Below are positions 1 to 8,709 of a stretch of DNA of 64,000 bases, in pieces. The translations under genes were made by a program, and so were the position numbers. Position 1 is the stretch's first letter. The number at the start of each line of letters is the position of its first letter. Origin of the DNA: Bacillota bacterium (GTDB lineage Bacteria > Bacillota > Clostridia > Acetivibrionales > DSM-1351); NCBI GenBank assembly GCA_023398105.1, contig JAEWST010000073.1:58723-122722 (forward strand), given 5' to 3'. The notes below the pieces were generated by a model that saw only the letters and a program-made list of their open reading frames with translations, did no database searches and was not told the origin of the DNA.

Positions 1-1
1 C

Positions 2-865
2 TTGAGTGCAATAAGCGAGGCCATGAATCAAATGATTGGTTCTTCAGCTACTTCTATGTCATCAATGTTTTCTAAGAGAATAGACATATCACCACCGAAA
101 GCATATATGGTTAGTTTTGAAGATGGTGATCCCTATGGAGAATTTGAAATTGGACAGCAATTAGTTAAGGTAGCATTTAAAATGGTTGTCGGTGATATAA
201 TTGACAGTGAGATAATGCAATTGCTACCGATGAAATTTGCTAAAGAATTGGTAGGTCAATTGTTTAATTCATCAAATCCAAGCCCTAAAAAGGAACCAGA
301 ACCACAAGTGCAACAACCGATAGCTCAGCAGCAATCACCAGAACAACAACCAATAATGCAACAACCAATGATGCAACAGCCAATGATGCAACAGCCAATG
401 ATGCAGCAGCCAATGATGCAACAGCCAATGATGCAGCAACCAATGATGCAGCAACCAATGATGCAACAGCCAATGATGCAGCAACCAATGATGCAACAAC
501 CAATGCAAGGGGCTGGATTTGGTGGAGGATATCAAGAACCTCAAAGACCAAGAAATTCTGTTAGTGTTCAACCTGCTCAGTTCCAAGCATTTGATGATGG
601 ACTATCTGCTTCAGAGAAGAAGAATATTGGTCTTATAATGGACTTACCTCTGCAAGTTACAGTTGAATTGGGAAGAACTCAAAAACTAATTAAAGATATA
701 TTAGAATTTGGTTCAGGCTCAGTAATAGAATTAGATAAGCTGGCAGGTGAACCAGTTGATATATTGGTTAACGGAAAAGCTATTGCTAAAGGTGAAGTTG
801 TTGTTATTGATGAGAGTTTTGGTGTTAGAATAACTGACATAATTCATCCATCAAAACGACTATAA
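2..865 (+). CDS. fliY: Flagellar motor switch protein FliY, C-terminal part (5' partial)
   Basis: FliY is the CheC/FliN-type part of the flagellar C-ring switch; in Bacillus-type motors it also dephosphorylates CheY-P. The frame is already open at the left edge, so the N-terminal part lies outside the window and the start given is only the first in-frame codon. Visible are the end of a CheC-like domain (about residues 25-90), a Gln/Met-rich linker with nine PMMQQ units, and a FliN/SpoA domain at about residues 205-285 ending in VRITDII. The cheY gene starts 38 bases downstream in the same operon. The long linker repeat is unusual; the identity is otherwise clear. Confidence 0.9.
   Translation: MSAISEAMNQMIGSSATSMSSMFSKRIDISPPKAYMVSFEDGDPYGEFEIGQQLVKVAFKMVVGDIIDSEIMQLLPMKFAKELVGQLFNSSNPSPKKEPEPQVQQPIAQQQSPEQQPIMQQPMMQQPMMQQPMMQQPMMQQPMMQQPMMQQPMMQQPMMQQPMMQQPMQGAGFGGGYQEPQRPRNSVSVQPAQFQAFDDGLSASEKKNIGLIMDLPLQVTVELGRTQKLIKDILEFGSGSVIELDKLAGEPVDILVNGKAIAKGEVVVIDESFGVRITDIIHPSKRL
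365..499 (+). repeat. In-frame 15-base tandem repeat inside fliY
   Basis: Nine near-identical 15-base units (ccaatgatgcaacag with synonymous a/g changes) encode PMMQQ. A degenerate PIMQQ unit precedes them and a PMQ remnant follows. Units differ only at third codon positions, so the peptide is kept while the DNA drifts. Confidence 0.95.
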
Positions 866-903
866 TAATAAAAATCAACGAATAATTAAGGAGAGAGAAA
901 GTT

Positions 904-1266
904 ATGGGTAAAAGTATTTTAATTGTTGATGATGCAGCATTTATGAGAATGATGATAAAGGATATATTATCAAAAAATGGTTATGAAATTGCAGCTGATG
1001 TTGACAACGGTTTAAAGGCAATAGAAAAATATAAGGAACTTACTCCTGACTTGGTTATAATGGATATTACAATGCCAGAAATGGATGGAGTGACAGCTGT
1101 TAGAGAGATTAAGAAAATTCATAGTGATGCAAAGATAATTATGTGCTCGGCTATGGGTCAGCAGGCTATGGTTATTGAATCAATTCAAGCAGGAGCAAGG
1201 GATTTTATTGTAAAGCCATTTCAGGCAGATCGTGTAGTGGAAGCAGTAAAGAAAGTTATAGGATAA
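904..1266 (+). CDS. cheY: Chemotaxis response regulator CheY
   Basis: This single-domain response regulator carries the chemotaxis signal from CheA to the motor switch (FliM/FliY). The 120 residues are one receiver domain. D9 and D10 form the acidic pocket, D54 (VIMDITMPEMDG) is the phosphoacceptor, S83 is in the Thr/Ser switch position and K105 (VKPF) is the conserved lysine. The ATG follows a purine-rich ribosome binding site (aggagagag) about 10 bases upstream. Its place between fliY and fliO fits Bacillus/Clostridium operons, in which CheY and its phosphatase FliY are co-expressed. Confidence 0.96.
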   Translation: MGKSILIVDDAAFMRMMIKDILSKNGYEIAADVDNGLKAIEKYKELTPDLVIMDITMPEMDGVTAVREIKKIHSDAKIIMCSAMGQQAMVIESIQAGARDFIVKPFQADRVVEAVKKVIG

Positions 1267-1291
1267 TCTTGGGAATTATCTACTCACTATG

Positions 1292-1371
1292 ATATCCTGC
1301 TGGTTGCTATAAATTTATATGGTTCTTTTTTAAGAGCATCATATTAATTTTGTTAGATAACAGCAGGATAT
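1292..1371 (+). repeat. Inverted repeat in the cheY-fliO gap
   Basis: Eleven bases, atatcctgctg (1292-1302), are matched by their complement cagcaggatat (1361-1371), and TTTT follows. The 58-base loop contains a second short palindrome (aaatttat). It could be a weak terminator or processing site inside the operon; the long loop makes this uncertain. Confidence 0.35.
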
Positions 1372-1452
1372 TTTGTAATAAGTTTTTTTATGTGCTATTT
1401 ATAACTATTTATTTAGGCTAAGACATTATATTTATGATATTGAGGTTAGAAG

Positions 1453-1965
1453 ATGGATATTGGAGATTATATTTATGCTATTTTTGCATTTATAATTGTT
1501 TTTGGACTGCTTATTTTTTCAACAAGATTTTTATCGTATAGGTCAAAAAAAGTACTTAATGGAAATCATATGAAAATTGTAGAATCATTAAGCCTTGGTG
1601 TAACAAATAGACTTCATTTGATAAAAATAGATAATGAGTTTTTTCTTGTTTCAGCTACAAATAAAAATGTTGAATTCTTAACTAAGGTTAATATAGGTGA
1701 CTATAAGGAAGAGGAAATTAAAAATCCTATTACTGAGGTCATAGACTTTAAAGCTGTACTAAAAAAATATACTAATTTTAACCATAGTTCTCAAAAGAAA
1801 AACATGGGCAAAAATAAGTCAGAGGATATTTTGATGCAAAATATAGAAAACTCTGAAAATGCACAAAATAGTGACTTGATATTCAAAAGTAATTTGCAGA
1901 AATTAAAAAACTTAACAAATACTATTAATGGACAACGGAGCGAAGATGAACAGAAAAAGGAATAA
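1453..1965 (+). CDS. fliO: Flagellar biosynthetic protein FliO/FliZ
   Basis: FliO is a small membrane protein that helps assemble FliP in the flagellar type III export gate. One transmembrane segment lies at about residues 7-27 (IYAIFAFIIVFGLLIFS). A cytoplasmic FliO domain follows, with the typical IVESLSLG..NRLHLIKID pattern, and then a polar, poorly conserved tail. Length (170 residues) and position directly before fliP fit the family. The end overlaps the start of fliP by 20 bases, so the two are probably translationally coupled. FliO is weakly conserved; position is much of the evidence. Confidence 0.88.
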   Translation: MDIGDYIYAIFAFIIVFGLLIFSTRFLSYRSKKVLNGNHMKIVESLSLGVTNRLHLIKIDNEFFLVSATNKNVEFLTKVNIGDYKEEEIKNPITEVIDFKAVLKKYTNFNHSSQKKNMGKNKSEDILMQNIENSENAQNSDLIFKSNLQKLKNLTNTINGQRSEDEQKKE

Positions 1966-2752
1966 TAAAAGAATAATATTAATAGTAAGCATTTTAGTTC
2001 TTGTTTTTTGTTTTTTGGGAGCTAAAAGCGTATTGGCAGTTAATCCAAATATATCTGTAACTACTGATGGAATAAATATAGGTACTTCAGATGACCCTCA
2101 GGATGTATCCTCTAGCATACAGATTTTGATATTATTAACGATTTTATCAATTGCACCTTCAATATTGATAATGATGACAGGCTTTACAAGAGTAATTATA
2201 ATTTTGTCCTTTTTAAGAAATGCACTTGGAACTCAACAAATGCCGCCAAATCAAGTCTTAATTGGTTTAGCACTCTTCATAACATTCTTTGTTATGAGTC
2301 CTGTTTTATCTGATATAAATGATAATGCTTTTCAGCCTTATACTAATGGAACAATAACCCAAAAACAAGCAATTGACAGTAGTTCTAAGACTATCAAGAC
2401 ATGGATGGTTAAGCAAATATTTAGTAATGGTCGTGAGAAAGACTTATCTTTATTTATGACGCTCGCTGGGCAAACAGAACCAATTAAAGTAGAGGATGCA
2501 GCAAGCCTTTCACTTACAATTGTGGTTCCTGCTTTTTTAATTAGCGAGCTTACAGTTGCGTTTAAATTTGGTTTCTTAATATTTTTACCATTTTTGATTA
2601 TAGATATGATTGTATCTAGTACTTTGATGTCAATGGGTATGATGATGCTACCACCGTCAATGATTTCACTGCCGTTTAAGGTATTATTGTTTATATTAAT
2701 TGATGGGTGGGGTATGATAACACAGTCAATTATAATTAGTTTTGCACGCTGA
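1946..2752 (+). CDS. fliP: Flagellar export gate protein FliP
   Basis: FliP forms the core pore of the flagellar type III export gate with FliQ and FliR. After an N-terminal signal sequence (about residues 8-28) come the four conserved membrane segments, with family motifs MTGFTRVIIILSFLRNALG and QMPPNQVLIGLALF. I chose the ATG at 1946 (MNRKRNNKR) over an in-frame ATG at 1928 because cggag sits 6 bases upstream of it. The product is then 268 residues, as expected. The start lies inside fliO. Confidence 0.95.
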   Translation: MNRKRNNKRIILIVSILVLVFCFLGAKSVLAVNPNISVTTDGINIGTSDDPQDVSSSIQILILLTILSIAPSILIMMTGFTRVIIILSFLRNALGTQQMPPNQVLIGLALFITFFVMSPVLSDINDNAFQPYTNGTITQKQAIDSSSKTIKTWMVKQIFSNGREKDLSLFMTLAGQTEPIKVEDAASLSLTIVVPAFLISELTVAFKFGFLIFLPFLIIDMIVSSTLMSMGMMMLPPSMISLPFKVLLFILIDGWGMITQSIIISFAR

Positions 2753-2890
2753 CGATGCAAAATATTTTTGACTTTACCAGTTATTATCGGGATTATTACC
2801 ATTATTTTTAATTGAAGTGTAAGCGTAAAAGTATATACAATAATAGTAGGTCAAATAATAGATTTTTGCATTTGGGGGGGTGAGTATTTA

Positions 2891-3160
2891 GTGGATGAAA
2901 GTGGTATTATTTATATCGCACAGGACGCATTAAAAGTATTAATATATGTAGCTGCCCCAATATTGATTATTAGTATGGCTGTTGGCTTGATAGTAAGTAT
3001 TTTCCAAGCTACTACTCAAATTCAGGAACAAACATTATCTTTTGTACCAAAGATTCTTTCTGTAGTTGCTGCTATTGCAATTTTTGGTTCCTGGATGCTG
3101 AGGACGCTGATGGAATATATGCAAAATATATTGATTAATATCAATCAATTTATTAAATAA
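2891..3160 (+). CDS. fliQ: Flagellar export gate protein FliQ
   Basis: FliQ is a small two-helix membrane protein of the export gate. Two transmembrane segments are visible (about residues 15-38 and 52-73). The linker between them, SIFQATTQIQEQTLSFVPKI, is the family signature. The start is GTG, placed by a G-rich ribosome binding site (seven Gs at 2874-2880) 10 bases upstream. Length is 89 residues, as usual. A 138-base gap without a gene separates it from fliP. Confidence 0.96.
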   Translation: MDESGIIYIAQDALKVLIYVAAPILIISMAVGLIVSIFQATTQIQEQTLSFVPKILSVVAAIAIFGSWMLRTLMEYMQNILININQFIK

Positions 3161-3318
3161 TAATAGCTTGAAAACAAATTTGTATATATAAGGCGAGGTT
3201 ATAAAGTCATAAATGCCTTATGCTATTAATAATTAATTATTTTTATTTAGAATATTTCAAAATTATTTTGTATTAGTTATTTAATTTTGACTTAATTATA
3301 AATTTAGGAGTTGAGAAT

Positions 3319-4107
3319 GTGCAGATACCATTAGGTATGTTGCTGAATAGTGTGGAGCTTTTTCTCCTTATATTTGTTAGAATGACTGGCTTATTCGTTA
3401 TCGCTCCAATTTTTGGTCGTAACATGCCTGCTTATATTAAGATTGGAATTGCGTTAACTACGGCTATTTTGATGGCAAGTGTTGTAAAGGTGGATAATAT
3501 TATTGAGATTAATGGATATCTGCTTTATGCATTTTATATAATTAAAGAATTTATCGTTGGACTTGTGATTGGTTTTGTTTCATACGCACTTTTTACAAGC
3601 ATTTATATTGCAGGTCAGATAATTGACATGCAGATTGGTTTTGGTATGGTTAATGTTTTTGATCCTATAACTAATATTCAAGTACCAATAACTGCTAATC
3701 TTTATTATATGGTAGCTATGCTGATATTTCTTGCAACTAATGGTCATCATCTATTAATAAAAGCACTTTATCAGAGCTTCAAAATTGTACCAATTGGAAG
3801 TGCAGGGATGGGATCTAATATGAAGGATAATATAATTGAAATTTTTCAACAGATGTTTTCAATAGGATTTAAAATTGCTGCACCAATTGTAGCTGCTATT
3901 TTGATTGCAGATGTAGTATTAGGTATAATATCGAAAACTATACCACAGATGAACGTTTTTGTTTTGGGTATGCCCTTGAAAATATTAGTTGGAATAGTAT
4001 TAATTTTAATTACAATACCAGCTTTTATATACATTGTAACTATGTTAACAGATAAAATGAATATTGATATATTCAAATTTTTGAAGGACATGGGGAGTAA
4101 TCCTTAA
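3319..4107 (+). CDS. fliR: Flagellar export gate protein FliR
   Basis: FliR is the third pore subunit of the flagellar export gate and resembles a FliP-FliQ fusion. The 262 residues contain about six hydrophobic segments and the conserved GRNMPAYIKIG, FIVGLVIGF and AGQIIDMQIGFGM patterns near the N-terminus and middle. Translation starts at GTG (3319), 8 bases after aggag (3306-3310). A 158-base AT-rich gap precedes it, and flhB follows after 44 bases. Confidence 0.95.
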   Translation: MQIPLGMLLNSVELFLLIFVRMTGLFVIAPIFGRNMPAYIKIGIALTTAILMASVVKVDNIIEINGYLLYAFYIIKEFIVGLVIGFVSYALFTSIYIAGQIIDMQIGFGMVNVFDPITNIQVPITANLYYMVAMLIFLATNGHHLLIKALYQSFKIVPIGSAGMGSNMKDNIIEIFQQMFSIGFKIAAPIVAAILIADVVLGIISKTIPQMNVFVLGMPLKILVGIVLILITIPAFIYIVTMLTDKMNIDIFKFLKDMGSNP

Positions 4108-4151
4108 AGGACGCTCAATGGACAAATGCTACACTAGTTTTGGAGGTTGGA

Positions 4152-5285
4152 ATGAAAAAAACCATTGATGAAAGTCTGTTGAAAAGGGATTATAGTGGAC
4201 TAAATTTAAATTACCAACTCTTTGCAGCAGGAGGAGATGACAAGACAGAAAAAGCAACTCCTAAAAAAAAGAGTGATGCTAGAAAAAAAGGACAGGTATT
4301 TCAAAGCAGAGAAATGTCTGCCGCACTAATATTAATTATTATGATTGTTACATTAAAAGCTCTAGGCTCAAATTTATATAGTCAGATTACTTTATATATG
4401 AAAAATGCTTTTTCTGAATATATAAAAGTAACAGGTCAATTTGATCTTAACTTGGTAATGAAGCTTTTTATTGAAGCATTAATATTATTAGCTAAAACAG
4501 TGTTGCCTTTGCTTATAGTGGCTGCTTTAGCAGCTGTAATAGTTGGTTATGCTCAGGTTGGCTATCTGTTTACTTTTGAAACATTAAAGGTAAAAGGTAA
4601 CAGAATAAATCCATTGAGCGGTTTTAAAAGAATATTTTCGGTGCGTTCACTAGTTGAGTTACTGAAATCTATAATTAAAATAGTTATAGTTGTGTGGGTT
4701 GCTTATTCATATTTAAAGTCAAAGACAAATGAAGTTATAGCACTAATGGATGCAGATTTATTTGGTATATTATCCTTTATTGGAGATGCAACTTTCAATG
4801 TAGGAATAAAAATATCATTTGCAATGGTCATTCTTGGATTTGCTGATTTCCTTTATCAGAAATTTGATTATGAAAAGAATTTAAGAATGACAAAACAGGA
4901 AGTTAAAGATGAATATAAGCAGACTGAAGGTAATCCTGAAATCAAAGGTAAAATTAAGCAGAAGCAGCGACAAATGTCGATGAAACGAATGATGCAGGAT
5001 GTACCTAAGGCTGATGTAGTTATAACAAATCCTACACATTTTGCTGTAGCTATTAAATATGATTTAGAAAAAGCAAGTGCTCCGTTTGTTATAGCAAAAG
5101 GTCAGGATTATATAGCACTTAGAATCAAGCAGATTGCTACAGATAATAAAGTACAGCTTGTTGAAAACAAGCCTTTGGCTAGAACGCTATATAGTACTGT
5201 TGATATTGGTGAGAATATACCACCTGAGTTATATCAGGCTGTTGCAGAAATATTAGCATTTGTTTATAAACTTAAAAACGGTTGA
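4152..5285 (+). CDS. flhB: Flagellar export switch protein FlhB
   Basis: FlhB controls the change from rod/hook to filament export. The N-terminal half has four membrane segments; the C-terminal cytoplasmic domain carries the self-cleaving NPTH motif (VVITNPTHFAVAIKY). The sequence near residue 35 (GDDKTEKATPKKKSDARKKG) is the family's N-terminal signature. I place the start at ATG 4152 rather than an in-frame TTG at 4140, because ggagg (4142-4146) would overlap the TTG but lies correctly before the ATG. The product has 377 residues. Confidence 0.95.
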   Translation: MKKTIDESLLKRDYSGLNLNYQLFAAGGDDKTEKATPKKKSDARKKGQVFQSREMSAALILIIMIVTLKALGSNLYSQITLYMKNAFSEYIKVTGQFDLNLVMKLFIEALILLAKTVLPLLIVAALAAVIVGYAQVGYLFTFETLKVKGNRINPLSGFKRIFSVRSLVELLKSIIKIVIVVWVAYSYLKSKTNEVIALMDADLFGILSFIGDATFNVGIKISFAMVILGFADFLYQKFDYEKNLRMTKQEVKDEYKQTEGNPEIKGKIKQKQRQMSMKRMMQDVPKADVVITNPTHFAVAIKYDLEKASAPFVIAKGQDYIALRIKQIATDNKVQLVENKPLARTLYSTVDIGENIPPELYQAVAEILAFVYKLKNG

Positions 5286-5335
5286 TAATGCCTGATAATA
5301 ATTTAATTATTAATTTGAAAAGGGGGGGCCGAAAA

Positions 5336-7360
5336 ATGGCGAAAATAAATAGCTTATTCATACCGCTGGTTGTTATTCTTTCGATTTTAAACCTTATTTT
5401 GCCAATTCCGGCATTTCTGCTAGACTTTTTGCTAGCATTTAATATAGTTCTTGCTGCTGTCATACTACTAAATACTATATATTTAAAAACAGCACTTGAT
5501 TTATCAATTTTCCCAACACTGCTTGTTATTACAACAATTTACAGACTTTCATTAAATGTAACGGCAACAAAGCTTATTTTGGCAGAAGGACATGCTGGCG
5601 ACGTAATCAGGGGTTTTGGGTATATGGTCGGCAGAAATAATTTGGTAGTTGGTTTTGTTGTATATATCATTATCATGCTTGTTAATTTTCTTGTAATTAC
5701 AAAAGGTTCTGAAAGAGTTGCAGAGGTTGCTGCAAGATTTACTTTGGATGCTATGCCTGGTAAGCAGATGGCAATTGATGCGGATTTAAATACTGGATTA
5801 ATAAGTGAGGGCGAAGCAAAGGAACGTAGAAAAAGAGTTCAAAGAGAAGCGGATTTTTACGGTTCTATGGATGGTGCCAGTAAATTTGTAAAGAATGATG
5901 CAATTGCTGGAATTATTATTACTATTATTAATATTGCTGGTGGTTTGATAATTGGTGTAGTAATGAGAGATGAACCTATAGGAGAGGCTCTTGCTAACTA
6001 TACCATTTTGACAATTGGTGATGGTTTAGTAAGTCAAATACCAGCACTTATGCTGTCAGTTGCAACCAGCTTTATTGTAACTAGGGCAGGTGCTGATTCT
6101 GAGCTCAGTATTGATTTTGTAAAGCAGCTATTTTACAATCCTAAGGTTTTATATATTTCTGCAGGGATTAGTTTAGCTATGTCACCATTTTTTACACCAA
6201 TACCTTTTATTATCCTGTCAATATCCTTGTTTTTTATAGCTACAAAGCAAAAGCAGTTACAAAAGGAAGCTGTTAAGGAAGAAGAGGTTCAGATACAAGA
6301 GAGTGAAGTTGATGAAATAAGAAAGCCTGAGAATGTGGTAAGCCTTTTACAGGTAGATCCTATAGAATTAGAGTTTGGATATGGAATAATACCCCTAGCG
6401 GATGCAAATCAGGGTGGAGATTTATTAGATAGGGTTGTATTAATTAGAAGACAATTAGCACTTGAATTAGGCATGCTCGTTCCTGTAATCAGGCTTAGAG
6501 ATAATATTCAGATTGGACCAAATGAGTATATTATTAAGATTAAGGGAACAGAAGTGGCTAGTGGTGAGCTATTATTTGATTACTTTATGGCAATGAATTC
6601 TGGTGGTGCAGAAGAAGAACTAGAAGGCATAAAAACCACTGAACCTGCATTTGGCTTACCAGCAATTTGGATTCAAGAGGGACAAAGAGACAAGGCGGAA
6701 ATGCTTGGGTATACGGTTGTTGATCCTCCATCTATAATTGCTACTCATTTGACAGAAGTTATTAAGAAGTATTCTCATGAATTGTTGGGAAGACAAGAAG
6801 TTCAGACTCTTGTTGACAATTTAAAGCAAAGCTATCCTGCTATTGTTGATGAGTTAGTTCCTAAACTAATGAGTGTAGGTGAGATTCAGAAAGTTCTTGC
6901 TAACTTATTAAAAGAGGGTGTATCTATTAGAGATATGGTAACAATAATGGAAACTTTGGCTGATTATTCACCAATGACTCATGATGTAGATATGCTAACA
7001 GAATATGTAAGACAAGCCCTTGGAAGATCTATTTCTCAGAAGTTCTTTAATCAGGATTCAAATGTAATTACAATAGATCCAAAGGTAGAACAAATGATAT
7101 TGGATTCAATACAAAAAACAGAATTTGGTTCATATTTAGCACTAGATCCTTCTGTTTCAAATACAATTATAAATAATTTATCAAAAAATGTTCAAAAATT
7201 GTTAAAGCTTGGTAGCCAACCAATTGTACTTGCATCACCAATAGTTAGATTATATGTTAAAAAGCTTACAGAGAATGTGATACCTGGATTGGTAGTTTTA
7301 TCCTACAATGAAATTGATTCGTCAGTAGAAATTAAATCTGTAGGCACTGTGAGTGTTTAA
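5336..7360 (+). CDS. flhA: Flagellar export protein FlhA
   Basis: FlhA is the large gate protein that forms the cytoplasmic nonameric ring receiving export substrates. About eight membrane segments occupy residues 1-310. The FHIPEP-type loop region includes PGKQMAIDADLNTGLI, and a roughly 350-residue cytoplasmic domain follows. I start at ATG 5336 (MAKINSLFIP), preceded by an agggggg ribosome binding site at 5320-5327. An in-frame TTG at 5282 would overlap the end of flhB and lacks such a site. The product has 674 residues, near the family norm. Confidence 0.96.
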   Translation: MAKINSLFIPLVVILSILNLILPIPAFLLDFLLAFNIVLAAVILLNTIYLKTALDLSIFPTLLVITTIYRLSLNVTATKLILAEGHAGDVIRGFGYMVGRNNLVVGFVVYIIIMLVNFLVITKGSERVAEVAARFTLDAMPGKQMAIDADLNTGLISEGEAKERRKRVQREADFYGSMDGASKFVKNDAIAGIIITIINIAGGLIIGVVMRDEPIGEALANYTILTIGDGLVSQIPALMLSVATSFIVTRAGADSELSIDFVKQLFYNPKVLYISAGISLAMSPFFTPIPFIILSISLFFIATKQKQLQKEAVKEEEVQIQESEVDEIRKPENVVSLLQVDPIELEFGYGIIPLADANQGGDLLDRVVLIRRQLALELGMLVPVIRLRDNIQIGPNEYIIKIKGTEVASGELLFDYFMAMNSGGAEEELEGIKTTEPAFGLPAIWIQEGQRDKAEMLGYTVVDPPSIIATHLTEVIKKYSHELLGRQEVQTLVDNLKQSYPAIVDELVPKLMSVGEIQKVLANLLKEGVSIRDMVTIMETLADYSPMTHDVDMLTEYVRQALGRSISQKFFNQDSNVITIDPKVEQMILDSIQKTEFGSYLALDPSVSNTIINNLSKNVQKLLKLGSQPIVLASPIVRLYVKKLTENVIPGLVVLSYNEIDSSVEIKSVGTVSV

Positions 7361-7438
7361 TATTTCAGATTATCTAATTAAGCTCAAAGGTTCTCTGTAA
7401 TATACGGTAGTTTACACAGTTAGTTGCAATTAAATTAT

Positions 7439-7466
7439 TGTGCCAGAAGTTGGCGTAGGAGGTTAA
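7439..7466 (+). promoter_or_regulatory. Hairpin-RBS element upstream of flhF (member 1)
   Basis: The sequence gtgccagaagttggcg can fold as GCCA/TGGC and is followed directly by taggaggttaat. The same hairpin plus ribosome-binding sequence precedes flhG, cheW, fapA and an ABC ATPase gene in this window. Here no start codon follows; the flhF ATG lies 44 bases further on behind its own ggagg. This copy may therefore act only as RNA structure or as a ribosome standby site. Confidence 0.5.
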
Positions 7467-7509
7467 TATAAAGGACATATATTTGAGAATTACTTATGGA
7501 GGCTAATCT

Positions 7510-8673
7510 ATGAAAATTAAGCGTTATATGGGTAAGGATACTCAAGAGGCATTACTAAAGGTTAAAATGGATCTTGGGAATAATGCAATTATATTAAATA
7601 CAAAAAAAGTGAGGCAGAAGGGTATCAAAAAATACTTTACTAGCCCTATGATTGAGGTAATGGCAGCTATTGACGATACTAGTAAAATAAAGGAACATGA
7701 GTTGACAAAAATTACAACTGTTGCTGATACTGCAAATTTACCCAAAAATATTTTGTCGCAAAAAGAGGGAAATTTTACAGAGTTAGAGAATAAAGTAAAT
7801 AATATTGAAAAAGTACTGGACAAGATAATGGATGCTGTTAATCCTGAAAACAAAAATAGCAGAAGCCATAAAGATGAAGAAGAAAAATTACCTCAGATTT
7901 TTCAATTATTATATAATAATCTTATAAAAAATGAGGTTGAACAAGATATAGCAAAAGATATTATTGCTCAGGTTGAAAAAAGAAGCAATCCAAGAGATAT
8001 CAATGATGCTACGCTTGTAATGCATTCCGTTATCTCCTCATTATTAGGAAAGTCAGAACCAATTAATTTTAGAACAGACGGAAAACCAACCGTTATACTT
8101 TTTGTCGGACCAACAGGGGTAGGAAAGACAACAACCTTGGCAAAGCTGGCAGCTTCATTTATGTTGGCGGACAATAAGGAAATAGGATTAATAACAGCAG
8201 ATACTTACAGAATCTCTGCAGTTGAACAACTAAAGACATATGCTGAAATACTAGGAATTCCAATATCAGTTGCTTATTCAGTGTCTGAGATTCAAGACGA
8301 GATAAACAAATACAGTGATAAGGATGTTATATTAATAGATACAGCAGGGTGTAGCTACAAAGATAAGCAGAAATTTGATGAACTAAAAAAGTTGATTGAG
8401 ACCTGCAATGCCGACGATGTTTTCTTGGTATTAAGTACAACTGCTAGTTCAAGAAATTTAAAGGATATTATTAAAAACTATAGTTTTATACCAAATTATA
8501 AGCTTATTTTTACAAAGGTTGACGAGACTTCGGCTTACGGAAGTATACTAAATACGAAGTGTTTTTCAAAGAAAAACCTTTCGTATATTACAAATGGACA
8601 AAATGTTCCAGATGATATTGAAATTGTAAATGTTGATAAGCTTTCAAAAAATTTATTAGGACATAATAATTAA
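7510..8673 (+). CDS. flhF: Flagellar placement GTPase FlhF
   Basis: FlhF is an SRP-type GTPase that sets flagellar position and number with FlhG. A variable N-terminal basic domain (residues 1-120) is followed by the N and G domains: P-loop GPTGVGKTTTLAKLA near residue 200, DTYRISAVEQL, DTAG and TKVDET. Length is 387 residues. The ATG follows tatggaggctaatct, a good ribosome binding site. A 149-base leader separates it from flhA and contains hairpin-RBS member 1. Confidence 0.95.
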   Translation: MKIKRYMGKDTQEALLKVKMDLGNNAIILNTKKVRQKGIKKYFTSPMIEVMAAIDDTSKIKEHELTKITTVADTANLPKNILSQKEGNFTELENKVNNIEKVLDKIMDAVNPENKNSRSHKDEEEKLPQIFQLLYNNLIKNEVEQDIAKDIIAQVEKRSNPRDINDATLVMHSVISSLLGKSEPINFRTDGKPTVILFVGPTGVGKTTTLAKLAASFMLADNKEIGLITADTYRISAVEQLKTYAEILGIPISVAYSVSEIQDEINKYSDKDVILIDTAGCSYKDKQKFDELKKLIETCNADDVFLVLSTTASSRNLKDIIKNYSFIPNYKLIFTKVDETSAYGSILNTKCFSKKNLSYITNGQNVPDDIEIVNVDKLSKNLLGHNN

Positions 8674-8680
8674 TATATTT

Positions 8681-8709
8681 TATGCCTATATGGGGCGTTG
8701 GAGGTTATT
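8681..8709 (+). promoter_or_regulatory. Hairpin-RBS element before flhG (member 2)
   Basis: The sequence tgcctatatggggcg (GCC/GGC arms) is followed by ttggaggttatt and then the flhG ATG. It has the same layout as the elements before cheW, fapA and the ABC ATPase gene. Confidence 0.5.

Noticed and set aside
365..499. CRISPR-like array
   Set aside because: Units are 15 bases, contiguous and in-frame, with no spacers. No CRISPR array was seen elsewhere in the window.
285..586. Two minus-strand open frames rich in Leu, Val, Ala or His/Trp opposite the fliY repeat
   Set aside because: They are direct consequences of the 15-base tandem repeat read on the other strand; no ribosome binding site or family support.
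2338..2802. 154-residue minus-strand frame over fliP
   Set aside because: Lies wholly antisense to a well-supported export gene and has no recognisable product.
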